A stretch of DNA of 64,000 bases from Amycolatopsis sp. 2-15 (GTDB taxonomy: Bacteria; Actinomycetota; Actinomycetes; Mycobacteriales; Pseudonocardiaceae): contig NZ_CP127294.1 of NCBI RefSeq assembly GCF_030285625.1, positions 8,526,001 through 8,590,000 of the forward strand, given 5' to 3'. The position numbers and the translations under genes were made by a program. Under the pieces are notes generated by a model. That model saw only the letters and a list, made by a program, of their open reading frames with translations. It had not been told where the DNA came from and did not search any database. Below are positions 45,503 through 53,713 of the stretch, in pieces. Numbering within the stretch: position 1 is the stretch's first letter; each line of letters begins with the position of its first letter.

Positions 45503-46114
45503 TTACCGGCGCAACATCGAGAGAAGCAAATCTGCGAACTGGTCCCCCACCTCGCGCGCCGACAGCGATCCGCCGCGGCGGTACCACGTGCCCAGGTGGT
45601 GGACCGAGCCGAAGAAGAAGTCCACGACCAGGTCCGCGGGCTTGTCCGTGCGGAACTCGCCGGAAGCCTGGCCTTCTTCGATCAGGCCGCGGAACCGTTC
45701 GTGGTACTTGCGGCGTTCGGCGCGCACGGCCTTGCGTTTGTCGGCGCTGAGCTGGTGCATGGACTGCAGGAAGATGGTGTTGTCGTCGAGGTTGTCGATG
45801 CTGCTGACGACCACGTCGGACGCGGCGGCGGCCAGGCGTTCGCGCACGGGTGCGGCGCTGGAGGCGACGCGTTCGAGCTGGGAGGTCTGCTCGCGCAGCA
45901 CGCGGGCGTAGATCTCGTAGAGCAGGTCGTCCTTGGAGCCGAAGTAGTGGTACATCGCGCCCTTGGTGACGCCGGCGGCCTCGACGATCTCCTGCACCGA
46001 GGTGCGGTCGAAACCCTTCTTTGCGAAGAGCTTCGTCGCGTGCTGAAGCAGGCGGCGAGGCACCGCGGGCGACTCGTCGGAGACGACGGCCTTGCGAGTG
46101 CCGGCCCGGGTCAT
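45503..46114 (-). CDS. TetR-family regulator of the ligase/lactonase operon
   Basis: The 203-residue protein has the TetR domain RRLLQHATKLFAKKGFDRTSVQEIVEAAGVTKGAMYHYFGSKDDLL and a C-terminal domain like those of actinobacterial fatty-acid regulators (PF17932-type), ending FFFGSVHHLGTWYRRGG. The ATG at 46114 is preferred to GTG at 46120 because GGAGGGGG spaces better. It is last in an operon with a CoA ligase and a phosphotriesterase-like enzyme. The likely target is the ACCGAC-N2-GTCGGT palindrome before that operon, and the same site before the kinase-ACAD operon. Confidence 0.9.
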   Translation of the reverse strand: MTRAGTRKAVVSDESPAVPRRLLQHATKLFAKKGFDRTSVQEIVEAAGVTKGAMYHYFGSKDDLLYEIYARVLREQTSQLERVASSAAPVRERLAAAASDVVVSSIDNLDDNTIFLQSMHQLSADKRKAVRAERRKYHERFRGLIEEGQASGEFRTDKPADLVVDFFFGSVHHLGTWYRRGGSLSAREVGDQFADLLLSMLRR

Positions 46115-46168
46115 CGCCACACCCCCTCCGGGAACTCAGAGAACAGCCAGCCTACCGGCCGTGGCCGG

Positions 46169-47149
46169 TCAGTACCCGTCCCCGTGGTCGAGCAGGCGGC
46201 GCGGGTTGTCGACGAGCATCGTGGTGAGGTCAGCTTCGCTGACGCCGCGTTCGCGCAGCGCGGGGAGCACGTCGTTGGTGATGTGGAGGTAGTGCCAGTT
46301 GGGCAGCACGGCCTCGCGCACCGGGGCCTCGAGCCAGTCGAAGTAGCACGAAGCGTCGTGCGAGAGCACCATGCTGCGGGCGTACCCGCGCTCGCACATC
46401 GCCGCGACCGTCGCCACGCGCTGTTCGAACGGCAGGTAGACGTCCACGCCGAAGCGGTCCATGCCGAGCAGCGAACCGCGGTCGGCCAGGGCCGTGAGGT
46501 AGCCGAGGTCGGCCGAGTCGCCGCTGTGCCCGATCAGCACGCGGCTCAGGTCCACGCCCTCGGACTCGAACACGTCCTGCTGCTCCAGCCCGCGCCGCGT
46601 GCCAGCGTGGGTGTGGGTCATGATCGGCACGCCCGTGGCCCGGTGTGCCTTCGCGACCGCGCGCAGCACCCGCTCGACGCCGGGTGTCAGGCCGGGCTCG
46701 TCGGTGGCGCACTTGAGGATCCCGGCTTTCACGTCCGTGCCGGCGATGCCCTCGGTGATGTCGCCGACGAACATCGCGACCAGCGGGTCGTCACCGCCGA
46801 GCATCGTGCCGGGTCCGCGCAGCGAGAGGTAGTGGGGCACGTCGTTGTAGGTGTACAGCCCTGTCGCCACCACGATCTGCAGGCCCACCTCGGCGGCGAC
46901 CTTCTGCACCCGCGGCACGTAGCGCCCGAGTCCGATGACGGTCGGGTCCACGATCGTGTCGATCCCGGCGTCCTTGAGCGCCTGCAGCTTCGCGATCGCC
47001 TCCGGCACGTGCATCGACTCGTCGAACCCGTCGTGCTCCGGGTAGTTGGCCACGAACTCGGGGCTGAGCACGAAAATGTGCTCGTGCATGAGCACCTTGC
47101 CCAGCGCCGCCGGCTCCACCGCACCGCGGACCGTCTCGACCACTGTCAC
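46169..47149 (-). CDS. Phosphotriesterase-like lactonase
   Basis: The 326-residue amidohydrolase-superfamily enzyme carries a full binuclear metal site: HEH at 22-24, carbamylated lysine K146 in GILKCATDE, H179 in MTHTHAG, H208 in IGHSGDS and D265 in LSHDAS. Enzymes of this group (PLLs) mostly hydrolyse lactones, including gamma-/delta-lactones and acyl-homoserine lactones, with phosphotriesterase as a side activity. It sits 6 bp downstream of an acyl-CoA ligase gene and upstream of the TetR gene. Opening a lactone would give the hydroxy acid that the ligase activates. Confidence 0.88.
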   Translation of the reverse strand: MTVVETVRGAVEPAALGKVLMHEHIFVLSPEFVANYPEHDGFDESMHVPEAIAKLQALKDAGIDTIVDPTVIGLGRYVPRVQKVAAEVGLQIVVATGLYTYNDVPHYLSLRGPGTMLGGDDPLVAMFVGDITEGIAGTDVKAGILKCATDEPGLTPGVERVLRAVAKAHRATGVPIMTHTHAGTRRGLEQQDVFESEGVDLSRVLIGHSGDSADLGYLTALADRGSLLGMDRFGVDVYLPFEQRVATVAAMCERGYARSMVLSHDASCYFDWLEAPVREAVLPNWHYLHITNDVLPALRERGVSEADLTTMLVDNPRRLLDHGDGY

Positions 47150-47155
47150 GTCCTC

Positions 47156-48811
47156 CTAGCCTCGGGCACGCAGCTCGCGCCTCAGGATCTTCCCGCTCGT
47201 GGTCTTCGGCAGCTCGGCGAGCACCTCGACCGATCGGGGGTACTTGTAGGCGGCCAGCCGCTCCCGGCAGTAGGCCACCAGCTCGTCCGGATCGGGCGCA
47301 GCGCCCGGCGCCCCGCTCACGTACGCCTTCACCGTCTCGCCGCGGTACTCGTCCGGCACGCCCACCACCGCCGCCTCGCGGACGCCGGGGTGCGTGTACA
47401 GCACGTCCTCGACCTCGCGCGGCCACACCTTGAACCCGGAGGCGTTGATCATGTCCTTCTTGCGGTCCACGACGTAGACCCAGCCGCGCTCGTCCATGAA
47501 CCCGACGTCGCCGGTCAGCAGCCGCCCGCCCGGAAGCGCCTCGGCCGTGGCCTCGGGCCGGTTCCAGTAACCGGGCACGACCATGGGCCCCTCGACGGCG
47601 ATCTCGCCCGCCTCGCCGAACGGCAGCTCCGTGCCGTCGTCGGCGAGGATCCGCACGATCACGCCCGGCACCGGCAGCCCGATCGACAACGTGCCCGACG
47701 CCGGGTCCACCGGCGCCTCGACCCCGCTCGGCACCACGACGCAGCCGGCCGTGGTCTCGGTGAGGCCGTAGCCGTTGTGAATGTACTGGCCGAACCGGTC
47801 GCGGAACGCGTTGACCACCGCCGGCGGCAGCGCCGCGCCGCCGGAGTACAGCGCGTCGAACGAGGCGAAGTGCTCCGGGGTGACGTCCGGGTGCGCCATC
47901 AGCGCCATGTACGCCGTCGACGGGCCGACCATGTACGCGGGCTTGTGCTCCAGCAGCGCACCGAGCACCACGCCGGCTTCGAAGCGGTACGCGAGCGCCA
48001 GGGTGCCGGCGATCTCGATGGCGTAGGCGACCTCGCACACCATCCCGGTGATGTGGAACAGCGGCGCGAGCGCGAACACCGTCGCGCCCGGCTCGACACG
48101 GCCGGCGCCGGCGAGGATCACGGCGTTCGTGCCGAGGTTGCCGTGGGTGTTGGTGGCGCCCTTGGGTTTCCCGCTCGTGCCCGACGTGTAGCTGATCAGC
48201 GCGATGTCGTCGAGGCCGAGCCCGAGGTCAGTCGGCGGGTCACCGGGAGTCGAGCGCAGGACCTCGAGCAGGTCGGCCGCGCCGGGCGTCGCCTCGCGGC
48301 GCACCTTGCCGAGCACGCGCTCGTCGTCGCGGGTCTGCAGGTCGAGCTCGCTCGTGGTCACGGCGATCGTCACCGAGCTGTCCGGCACGAGGGCGCCGAC
48401 GTAGTCGTGCCACGCGGTTTGCGAGCAGACGAGCGCCTTCACGCCTGCGTCGGAGAGCACGTGGCTCAGCTCGCCCGCGCGGTACATCGGGTTGACCGGC
48501 ACCACGATCCCGCCGGCTTTCCACGCGCCGAGCAGGGCGATCACGAACTGAGGAATGTTCTGCAGCACCAGGGCGAGCCGGTCGCCGCGGCCGAACCCGG
48601 AGGCCGTGAGGTGGCGGGCGAAGGCGTCGGAGAGCTCGTCCAGCTCGCGGTAGGAGATCCGCCCGTCGAAGTACGCCAGCGCCGTGGTCTCCGGCGCCTG
48701 CCCGACCGTGCGGCGGAAGGTGACCAACGGCGTGGTCGGCGTGAACTCGCTCGCGGCGGCGCGCTGCTCGTCGTAGCTCGCCAGCCAGGGCTTCGCGTCG
48801 TACCAGCTCAT
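47156..48811 (-). CDS. Fatty-acid/hydroxyacid-CoA ligase
   Basis: The ANL-family acyl-CoA ligase of about 551 residues has P-loop YTSGTSGKPKGATNTH, GYGLTETTAG, the hinge VVDRKKDMINASGFKVWPREVE and the C-terminal lysine LPKTTSGKILRREL. It belongs to the medium/long-chain fatty-acid-CoA ligase group. ATG at 48811 is chosen over GTG at 48832 because GGGAGG is 7 bases upstream and the longer frame would run into the operator. It heads the operon ligase-lactonase-TetR and is preceded by the ACCGAC-N2-GTCGGT palindrome. Confidence 0.92.
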   Translation of the reverse strand: MSWYDAKPWLASYDEQRAAASEFTPTTPLVTFRRTVGQAPETTALAYFDGRISYRELDELSDAFARHLTASGFGRGDRLALVLQNIPQFVIALLGAWKAGGIVVPVNPMYRAGELSHVLSDAGVKALVCSQTAWHDYVGALVPDSSVTIAVTTSELDLQTRDDERVLGKVRREATPGAADLLEVLRSTPGDPPTDLGLGLDDIALISYTSGTSGKPKGATNTHGNLGTNAVILAGAGRVEPGATVFALAPLFHITGMVCEVAYAIEIAGTLALAYRFEAGVVLGALLEHKPAYMVGPSTAYMALMAHPDVTPEHFASFDALYSGGAALPPAVVNAFRDRFGQYIHNGYGLTETTAGCVVVPSGVEAPVDPASGTLSIGLPVPGVIVRILADDGTELPFGEAGEIAVEGPMVVPGYWNRPEATAEALPGGRLLTGDVGFMDERGWVYVVDRKKDMINASGFKVWPREVEDVLYTHPGVREAAVVGVPDEYRGETVKAYVSGAPGAAPDPDELVAYCRERLAAYKYPRSVEVLAELPKTTSGKILRRELRARG

Positions 48812-48830
48812 CCCGCGGCCTCCCTTGGAC

Positions 48831-48844
48831 ACCGACCAGTCGGT
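48831..48844. promoter_or_regulatory. Shared operator A, copy 2 (ACCGAC-CA-GTCGGT)
   Basis: This inverted repeat has perfect 6-bp arms 19 bases upstream of the ligase start. It is the same element as the 16-bp palindrome at 36997-37012, differing only in the central base and one outer base. It marks the two operons as one regulon. Confidence 0.85.
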
Positions 48845-48941
48845 ATGGGGACGCTAGAGACCCCATTGGCCGTGCGTCAACCCCGCGCACCCGGACGGAC
48901 ACGCCGGACGGTACGGGCGGGCACCCGCGAGGCCGAAAGCG

Positions 48942-49020
48942 CCCCAATGTGGCGTTCGGTGCACCCAACGCACCGAACGCCGCATTGGGTGCACTCAACG
49001 CACCCAATGCGGCATTGGGG
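48942..49020. repeat. Three-arm palindromic intergenic repeat, copy 2
   Basis: The core CCCCAATGTGGCGTTCGG (48942-48959) is followed by a complementary arm (48971-48989, one mismatch) and a third CACCCAATGCGGCATTGGGG arm (49001-49020). The order and sequence match the repeat at 12247-12325. It begins 3 bases after the stop of the minus-strand SDR gene, which suits a terminator role. Confidence 0.85.
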
Positions 49021-49023
49021 TGT

Positions 49024-49794
49024 TCAGTCCTCGGGCAGGGCCTCGATCTTGCGCTGCAGCTTGTTCATCCCGCCGAGCCAGCGGTCGGTCTGCGTCGCGC
49101 GCAGCGCGTAGTACTCCGCGACCTCCGGGTGCGGCAGCACGAGGAACCGGCCCTCGTCGATGGCGGTGAACAGCGCGTCGGCGACCTGGTCGGGGTCGAT
49201 CGCCGACGCGCCCATCAGCAGCTGGCCGCGCGGGCCGCTGCTCTCCAGCATCGCGGTGCGCACGCCTTGCGGGCAGATGGCCTGCACCGTGATGCCGCGG
49301 TGGCGGTAGGTCGCCGAAAGCCACTCGGCGAAGGCCAGCGCGCCGTGCTTCGTCACGGAGTACGGCGCCGAGCCCAGCGTGGTGAGCAGGCCAGCGGCCG
49401 ACGCGGTGGCGATGAAGTGGCCCTTGCCTCGTTCGAGCCACGCGGGCAGCAGCTGTTTGGCGGCGCGGACGTGGGCCATCACGTTGACGTCCCAGGTGCG
49501 GGCCCAGTCGTCTTCGGTGGCCTGTTCGTCGCCGAAGGGGGCGACGCCCGCGTTGGCGCAGAAGACGTCGATCTCGCCCAGCGTCTCGCGGGCGGCCGCG
49601 AGGAGCTTCGCGACGCCGTCTTCGCTCGCGACGTCGCCGGCGAACGAGGTGCCACCGACCTCGATGGCCACCTCCGCGGCGGCTTCGCCGTTGAGGTCGG
49701 CCACGACCACGCGCGCACCGTCGGCCGCGAAGCGCCGGGCCAGCGCCCGGCCGATTCCGCCGCCGCCACCCGTGATGACAACCCCGGCGCTCAC
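49024..49794 (-). CDS. Short-chain dehydrogenase
   Basis: The 256-residue SDR has the cofactor motif VVITGGGGGIGRALA, NAGVAPFG (with CANAG), and the catalytic segment ATASAAGLLTTLGSAPYSVTKHGALAFAEWL. The C-terminal substrate region differs from FabG and resembles uncharacterised SDRs of acyl-CoA/alcohol pathways. GTG at 49794 overlaps the stop of the upstream SDR gene (GTGA). The two SDRs form an operon behind operator B, copy 2. The stop is followed at once by the palindromic repeat. Confidence 0.92.
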   Translation of the reverse strand: MSAGVVITGGGGGIGRALARRFAADGARVVVADLNGEAAAEVAIEVGGTSFAGDVASEDGVAKLLAAARETLGEIDVFCANAGVAPFGDEQATEDDWARTWDVNVMAHVRAAKQLLPAWLERGKGHFIATASAAGLLTTLGSAPYSVTKHGALAFAEWLSATYRHRGITVQAICPQGVRTAMLESSGPRGQLLMGASAIDPDQVADALFTAIDEGRFLVLPHPEVAEYYALRATQTDRWLGGMNKLQRKIEALPED

Positions 49795-50543
49795 AGGCCA
49801 CCGCCCAGGGTCACGCCGCCGTCGAGGACCACGGTCTGGCCGGTCATCCAGCCCGCCTCGTCGGAGAGCAGGAACGCCACCGCGCCCGCGATGTCCTCGG
49901 GCACGCCGAGGCGCTTCATCGGGTAGGCCGCGGCGACTTCCTCTTCCTTGCCCTCGTACAGGGCGGTTGCGAACTTGGTCTTGACCACGGCCGGGGCCAC
50001 GGCGTTCACGCGGATCTTCGGCCCGAGCTCGGCGCCGAGCTCCTGCGTGAGGCGGATCAGCGCCGCCTTGCTCACGCCGTACATGCCGATGCCGGGCGAC
50101 GCGCGCAGGCCGGCGATCGAGGCGACGTTGACGACCGAGCCGCCGTGCTCGCCCATCCACGCGTCGCGGGCGCGCCGGGTCCAGGCGATCGGCGCCAGCA
50201 CGTTCACCGCGAAGATCTTCGCCGCGGCCGCCGGGTCGATGTCGAGCGTGGACCCGTAGACCGGGTTGATGCCGGTGTTGTTCACGAGCATGTCGAGCCG
50301 GCCGAACCGCTCGATCGTCTTGGCGACCGCCTCGTCCTGGTGCCCCGTGTCGTCGGCCTTGCCGGGCACGGCGATCGCGAAGTCCTCGCCCCCGAGCTCG
50401 GCGACGGCCTCGGCCAGCGGCTCGGGCTTCCGCGCGGTGATGCACACCTTCGCGCCCCGCTCGACCAGGGCCTTCGCGATGCCGAGGCCGATCCCGCGGC
50501 TGGCGCCGGTCACGATCGCCACGCGGTCCTTGAACGAGTTCAC
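49791..50543 (-). CDS. FabG-like short-chain dehydrogenase
   Basis: The 250-residue SDR has VTGASRGIGLGIAKAL, VNNTGINP (the usual NNAG is NNTG), and the active site NVASIAGLRASPGIGMYGVSKAALIRL. This family of 3-oxoacyl reductase-like enzymes works on hydroxyacyl or alcohol substrates. GTG at 50543 has AGGAG about 10 bases upstream. It heads a two-SDR operon and lies 33 bp from a CTAAGC-N4-GCTTAG palindrome, the same as that before the SDR-MaoC operon at 35.6 kb. Confidence 0.93.
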   Translation of the reverse strand: MNSFKDRVAIVTGASRGIGLGIAKALVERGAKVCITARKPEPLAEAVAELGGEDFAIAVPGKADDTGHQDEAVAKTIERFGRLDMLVNNTGINPVYGSTLDIDPAAAAKIFAVNVLAPIAWTRRARDAWMGEHGGSVVNVASIAGLRASPGIGMYGVSKAALIRLTQELGAELGPKIRVNAVAPAVVKTKFATALYEGKEEEVAAAYPMKRLGVPEDIAGAVAFLLSDEAGWMTGQTVVLDGGVTLGGGL

Positions 50544-50576
50544 AGCACTGGTCTCCTGTTCTGCAGCCGATGGCGG

Positions 50577-50592
50577 CTAAGCGCTCGCTTAG
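50577..50592. promoter_or_regulatory. Shared operator B, copy 2 (CTAAGC-N4-GCTTAG)
   Basis: CTAAGC-GCTC-GCTTAG has perfect arms and lies 34 bases before the SDR start at 50543. Copy 1 is at 35600-35615. The spacer differs (GCTC versus ATCC), so the arms are what is conserved. Confidence 0.8.
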
Positions 50593-50699
50593 ACTGCAGG
50601 GTAACGGCGATCCGGCCGGACTCAAGTCCGCGGCCCCGGGCTCACCCGGGAATCACGGGAAGTGATGGTTCCCGACACTCTCCGTACCGGTCCCGGACG

Positions 50700-51119
50700 T
50701 CAACGCCGGAGCACGCGCACCAGCCCGTGGTCGGCATCGACCTCCACGAGGTCTCCGGTGGTGATGCGCGCGACCGGGTCGTCGTCGAAGTCGGTGATCG
50801 CCGGGACCCGGGTCACGATCGCGCCGAGCGCGGCCTTCGTGGTCAGGCGGGTGAAGACCATCGCGAGCGGCGCGGTGCCGAGCAACCGCGTGGACTGGAA
50901 GAAGCCCGACCACCCCGAGGATCCCTTGGCGCCGGGGAACACCAGGACTTTCCCGGTGAAGCAGACACCGAACAGCTCGTGGCGCCGTTCGATGATCGTG
51001 CCCGTCGCCGGGTCGATCCCGCCCCAGCCCGAGATCGTTTCGCGGGAGACCAGCGCCTCGCCGACAACCCGGCCGGGCACGATTCCCCGGCCGTGGAGCA
51101 GCACCCCGGCCGCCGTCAT
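50700..51119 (-). CDS. Aconitase X small subunit (DUF126 swivel domain)
   Basis: The 139-residue protein is the swivelling beta-barrel subunit of AcnX: GRGIVPGRVVGEALVSRETISGWGGIDPATGTII, then VLVFPGAKGSSGWSGFF, and LGAIVTR. The serine in PGAKGSSG is the conserved active-site region. It joins the large subunit (gene overlaps by ATGA) to form a [2Fe-2S] hydro-lyase. Known AcnX enzymes dehydrate cis-3-hydroxy-L-proline (bacteria) or phosphomevalonate (archaea). Separate subunits make this a type II AcnX. It is the last gene of the cluster. Confidence 0.92.
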   Translation of the reverse strand: MTAAGVLLHGRGIVPGRVVGEALVSRETISGWGGIDPATGTIIERRHELFGVCFTGKVLVFPGAKGSSGWSGFFQSTRLLGTAPLAMVFTRLTTKAALGAIVTRVPAITDFDDDPVARITTGDLVEVDADHGLVRVLRR

Positions 51120-52411
51120 CGAGCTGCCTTCCCGAGCGAGCCGCGCCACCGCCCGGTGACGGCGGCGTCGACACAGTCCTCGAGCGTGCCGAACCACGCC
51201 TCGATCCCGAGGATCGCGGGCAGGTAGTGGGCCTGCTTCGCGGAGTCGGTCGCGAACACCCTCGTGCCTTCCGGAGCGACGCGCGACATCGCCGGGCAGG
51301 AGTCGGTGAGCACGCGCCCGCCGGCCCGCCGGATGGTTTCGGTCCAGCCGTTGCGGTCGGCGACCGTCCGCAACGCGCGGGGGGTCATCAGCCACAGTTC
51401 GCACCCGGACGAAAGCGTGCGCCCCTCCAGCGCGCGAGCGACCCGGCCGACCTGCTCCAGCGAAGCGTGCGGGCAGCCCAGGAGGACGAAGTCGACGTCC
51501 TCGCTGTCCCCGATCGAGTTCAGCGACTCGTAGACCGCCCGGCGCTCGGCCTCGCCGTAGCGGATCGGTTCGGGGATCGCGCGGCCACCGAAGGCGGCTT
51601 CGAGAGTCGGCGCGTCCGGCGTACGGCCCGGCAGGTGGTACATCTCCACGCCGCCGGAGGACGCGGCGGCGGCACCGAAGTGCTTGAGGTCGGCCAGATC
51701 CGGGCTGCCGAGCTCACCGATCACGACCGGCCGCTCCTCCTGGACGACGTCGCCCGCGAAGTAGCCGAGCATCCCCCAGTCCTGGAAGCCGTCCGGCGCC
51801 AGCGTCGTCTCGATGAGGTGCGTGCCGTAGCGGTTTTCCCGGTGGTGGTTGCCCCAGCACGGGATCCGGCCGGTCAGACTCGCGGCGCCCGTCGACGCAC
51901 CACCCTCGCAGTTGGTCCGCGCGCCCAGGACGGAGTTGGCGTAGACGACCGCCGACGACTCCATCCAGGCGACGTGCTCGCCGTAGGTCGGGAGGTTGCC
52001 GACCTGGTAGGGCGTGCAGGTGGCGAGCACGTTGACGCCGCGGCTGCTGGCGAACGACTCGGCCTCGGCCTGCAGGTCGATCTTGTGCCCGGGGTAGGGC
52101 ATGATGCCGCGCGCGTCTTCGCCGAACCCGTGCTGCAGCTGGCAGGTCGGGACCCGCATCGGCGGGATCTCGAGGTCGTCGTCGCAGTCGAGGCTGATCA
52201 CCGAGAACGCCTTCGCCCAGCCGCCCTCGGCGACCAGCTTTTCCTTGGCCGGCGAAGGCTGGGTGGTCGTGCCCGCGACGTTGCGGGTTTCGCACAGCCG
52301 CTCGGCGCCGAGCGCGTCGGCGTAGCGGATCAGCAGATCCATCGCGGCCGCGACCGCGTCGCCTTCCGCACCGTCGCGCATGCGCTTCTCTTCGTCGGTG
52401 AGTCCCACCAT
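51116..52411 (-). CDS. Aconitase X large subunit (DUF521)
   Basis: The 431-residue catalytic subunit of AcnX has the family blocks LTDEEKRMRDGAEG at the start, RNVAGTTT, ATCTPYQVGNLPTYGEHVAWMESSAVVYANSVLGARTNCEGG, and DSCPAMSR near the C-terminus. C132, C168 and the late cysteine of DSCP are good [2Fe-2S] ligand candidates. It overlaps the small subunit gene and follows the FAD enzyme gene by 3 bp. The bacterial role best supported for the family is cis-3-hydroxyproline dehydratase, but the neighbours (an IlvD-type dehydratase and a MFS permease) suggest another hydroxy-acid is possible. Confidence 0.92.
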   Translation of the reverse strand: MVGLTDEEKRMRDGAEGDAVAAAMDLLIRYADALGAERLCETRNVAGTTTQPSPAKEKLVAEGGWAKAFSVISLDCDDDLEIPPMRVPTCQLQHGFGEDARGIMPYPGHKIDLQAEAESFASSRGVNVLATCTPYQVGNLPTYGEHVAWMESSAVVYANSVLGARTNCEGGASTGAASLTGRIPCWGNHHRENRYGTHLIETTLAPDGFQDWGMLGYFAGDVVQEERPVVIGELGSPDLADLKHFGAAAASSGGVEMYHLPGRTPDAPTLEAAFGGRAIPEPIRYGEAERRAVYESLNSIGDSEDVDFVLLGCPHASLEQVGRVARALEGRTLSSGCELWLMTPRALRTVADRNGWTETIRRAGGRVLTDSCPAMSRVAPEGTRVFATDSAKQAHYLPAILGIEAWFGTLEDCVDAAVTGRWRGSLGKAAR

Positions 52412-52414
52412 CGC

Positions 52415-53707
52415 TCAGCCCTCCACGTTGTCGCGGATACGATCCCGCAACGCGGTCAGATCGACGTCGTGGACATCGCCGCCCAGGGTCAGGTCCAGCG
52501 TGTGCGCGGCGGCGCGGCCCATCGCCGAGCACGGGCCCATCACCCGGACACTCGACAACGCCGCGGCGTCGCCGTCGACACACCTCCCGGCCGCGACCAG
52601 GTTCCGCGCGCCCGGCGAAGTCAGGCTGCGCAGCGGGACGTAGTGGACGTGGTCCGGCCCGAACGTCTCCCAGACATAACCCGACACCCGGTCGTGCAGC
52701 TCGACCGGCCACGCCGTGCGCGCCACCGCGTCCTCGAAGCCGGTGCCGTGGCGGACCTCTTCGAGCGTGAGCTGATGGTCGGCGGCGAGCCACCGGGTCT
52801 GCCGCCGGCCCGGAAAGCCGTACGCCAGCACGGAAGCGTCCTTGAAGGCCGCCGGGAACTCGGTGCGCAGGAACTCGACGACCCGGTCGGCCTGGGCCCG
52901 TCCGCGCAGCTGCGCCTCGGCGGCCTCGACCGCCGTCAGCGGTGCCTCGACGTGCGTCATGTTCATCACGGCGGTGTCGCGCCCCGGGAAGAAGAAGGCG
53001 AGCCCGTCGCGGCGGACGAGGCCGTATTCGTCGGCTTTCTCGGCGACGCGGGCCACCAGTTCGGCCGGGTCGGGTTTGGCCGACTCGACCAGGCCGGTGA
53101 GCCGGATCTGCTGCGAGCCCCACACCGTCCGTTCCGGCACCCGGCACGGCAGCCCGGCTTCCCACGCCAGTGCGGCGTCGCCGGTCGCGTCCACGAATCC
53201 CTTGGCGCGGACCGAAACCGGACCGTAGCGGCTCGCGAAATCCACCCGCTCGAGCACGCCGCCGTCGAGGGCGACCCCGCTGATCGAGGCACCCAGGACG
53301 ACCTTGATCCCGAGCTCCGAAACGAGGTTCTCGAACCACCGGCCCAACGCGACCTCGTCGTAGGGGACGGTCTGGGTGTGCGTGCGGTTGTAGGCGATGT
53401 CGCCGGAGCGCTCCAGCGCCGGGAACATCTCGTCGAAGATCCCGTGCGTCAGCTGGTGGTACTCGGGAGCGTTTCCGTAGATTCCGCAGAACAGCCCGAT
53501 CATGGAGTTCACGCACTGTCCACCGAGGACAGGGAGCGCGTCGGCGAGCACGACGTCGCGGCCGCACCGTTTCGCGTCGATCGCGGCGGTCAGCCCGGCG
53601 ATTCCTGCGCCGACGACGAGGATGTCGGCTTCGAGTGATTCCACGGAACGGTCGACGGGCCGGGTAACGGTGTTCACCCGCAGATCGGTCAGCGCGTGAG
53701 GCAACAC
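52415..53707 (-). CDS. FAD-dependent oxidoreductase (FAD_oxidored family)
   Basis: The 430-residue flavoprotein has a Rossmann motif DILVVGAGIAGLTAAIDAKRCG (GAGIAG at 33-38), GGQCVNSMIGLFCGIYGN after the second strand, VDATGDAALAWEAG and the C-terminal AGRCVDGDAAALSSVRVMGPCSAMG. This is the PF12831 family. Its members are mostly uncharacterised and are encoded in sugar-acid or aromatic catabolic clusters. The reaction is not known. GTG at 53707 or TTG at 53704 are both close to AAGGAG. It is 6 bp from the IlvD-like gene and 3 bp from the AcnX large-subunit gene. Confidence 0.88.
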   Translation of the reverse strand: MLPHALTDLRVNTVTRPVDRSVESLEADILVVGAGIAGLTAAIDAKRCGRDVVLADALPVLGGQCVNSMIGLFCGIYGNAPEYHQLTHGIFDEMFPALERSGDIAYNRTHTQTVPYDEVALGRWFENLVSELGIKVVLGASISGVALDGGVLERVDFASRYGPVSVRAKGFVDATGDAALAWEAGLPCRVPERTVWGSQQIRLTGLVESAKPDPAELVARVAEKADEYGLVRRDGLAFFFPGRDTAVMNMTHVEAPLTAVEAAEAQLRGRAQADRVVEFLRTEFPAAFKDASVLAYGFPGRRQTRWLAADHQLTLEEVRHGTGFEDAVARTAWPVELHDRVSGYVWETFGPDHVHYVPLRSLTSPGARNLVAAGRCVDGDAAALSSVRVMGPCSAMGRAAAHTLDLTLGGDVHDVDLTALRDRIRDNVEG

Positions 53708-53713
53708 AACTCC

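Noticed and set aside
46154..46169. ACCGGCC-GT-GGCCGGT palindrome before the TetR gene, considered as a third operator A copy.
   Set aside because: The arms differ (ACCGGC rather than ACCGAC), and it lies at the stop codon of the lactonase gene; it is more likely an incidental GC palindrome or weak hairpin.
45446..49111. A very long open frame on the plus strand (about 1,200 codons).
   Set aside because: It is antisense to the TetR, lactonase and ligase genes, which have full motifs. Its His/Arg-rich composition is the usual reverse-frame artefact in GC-rich DNA.
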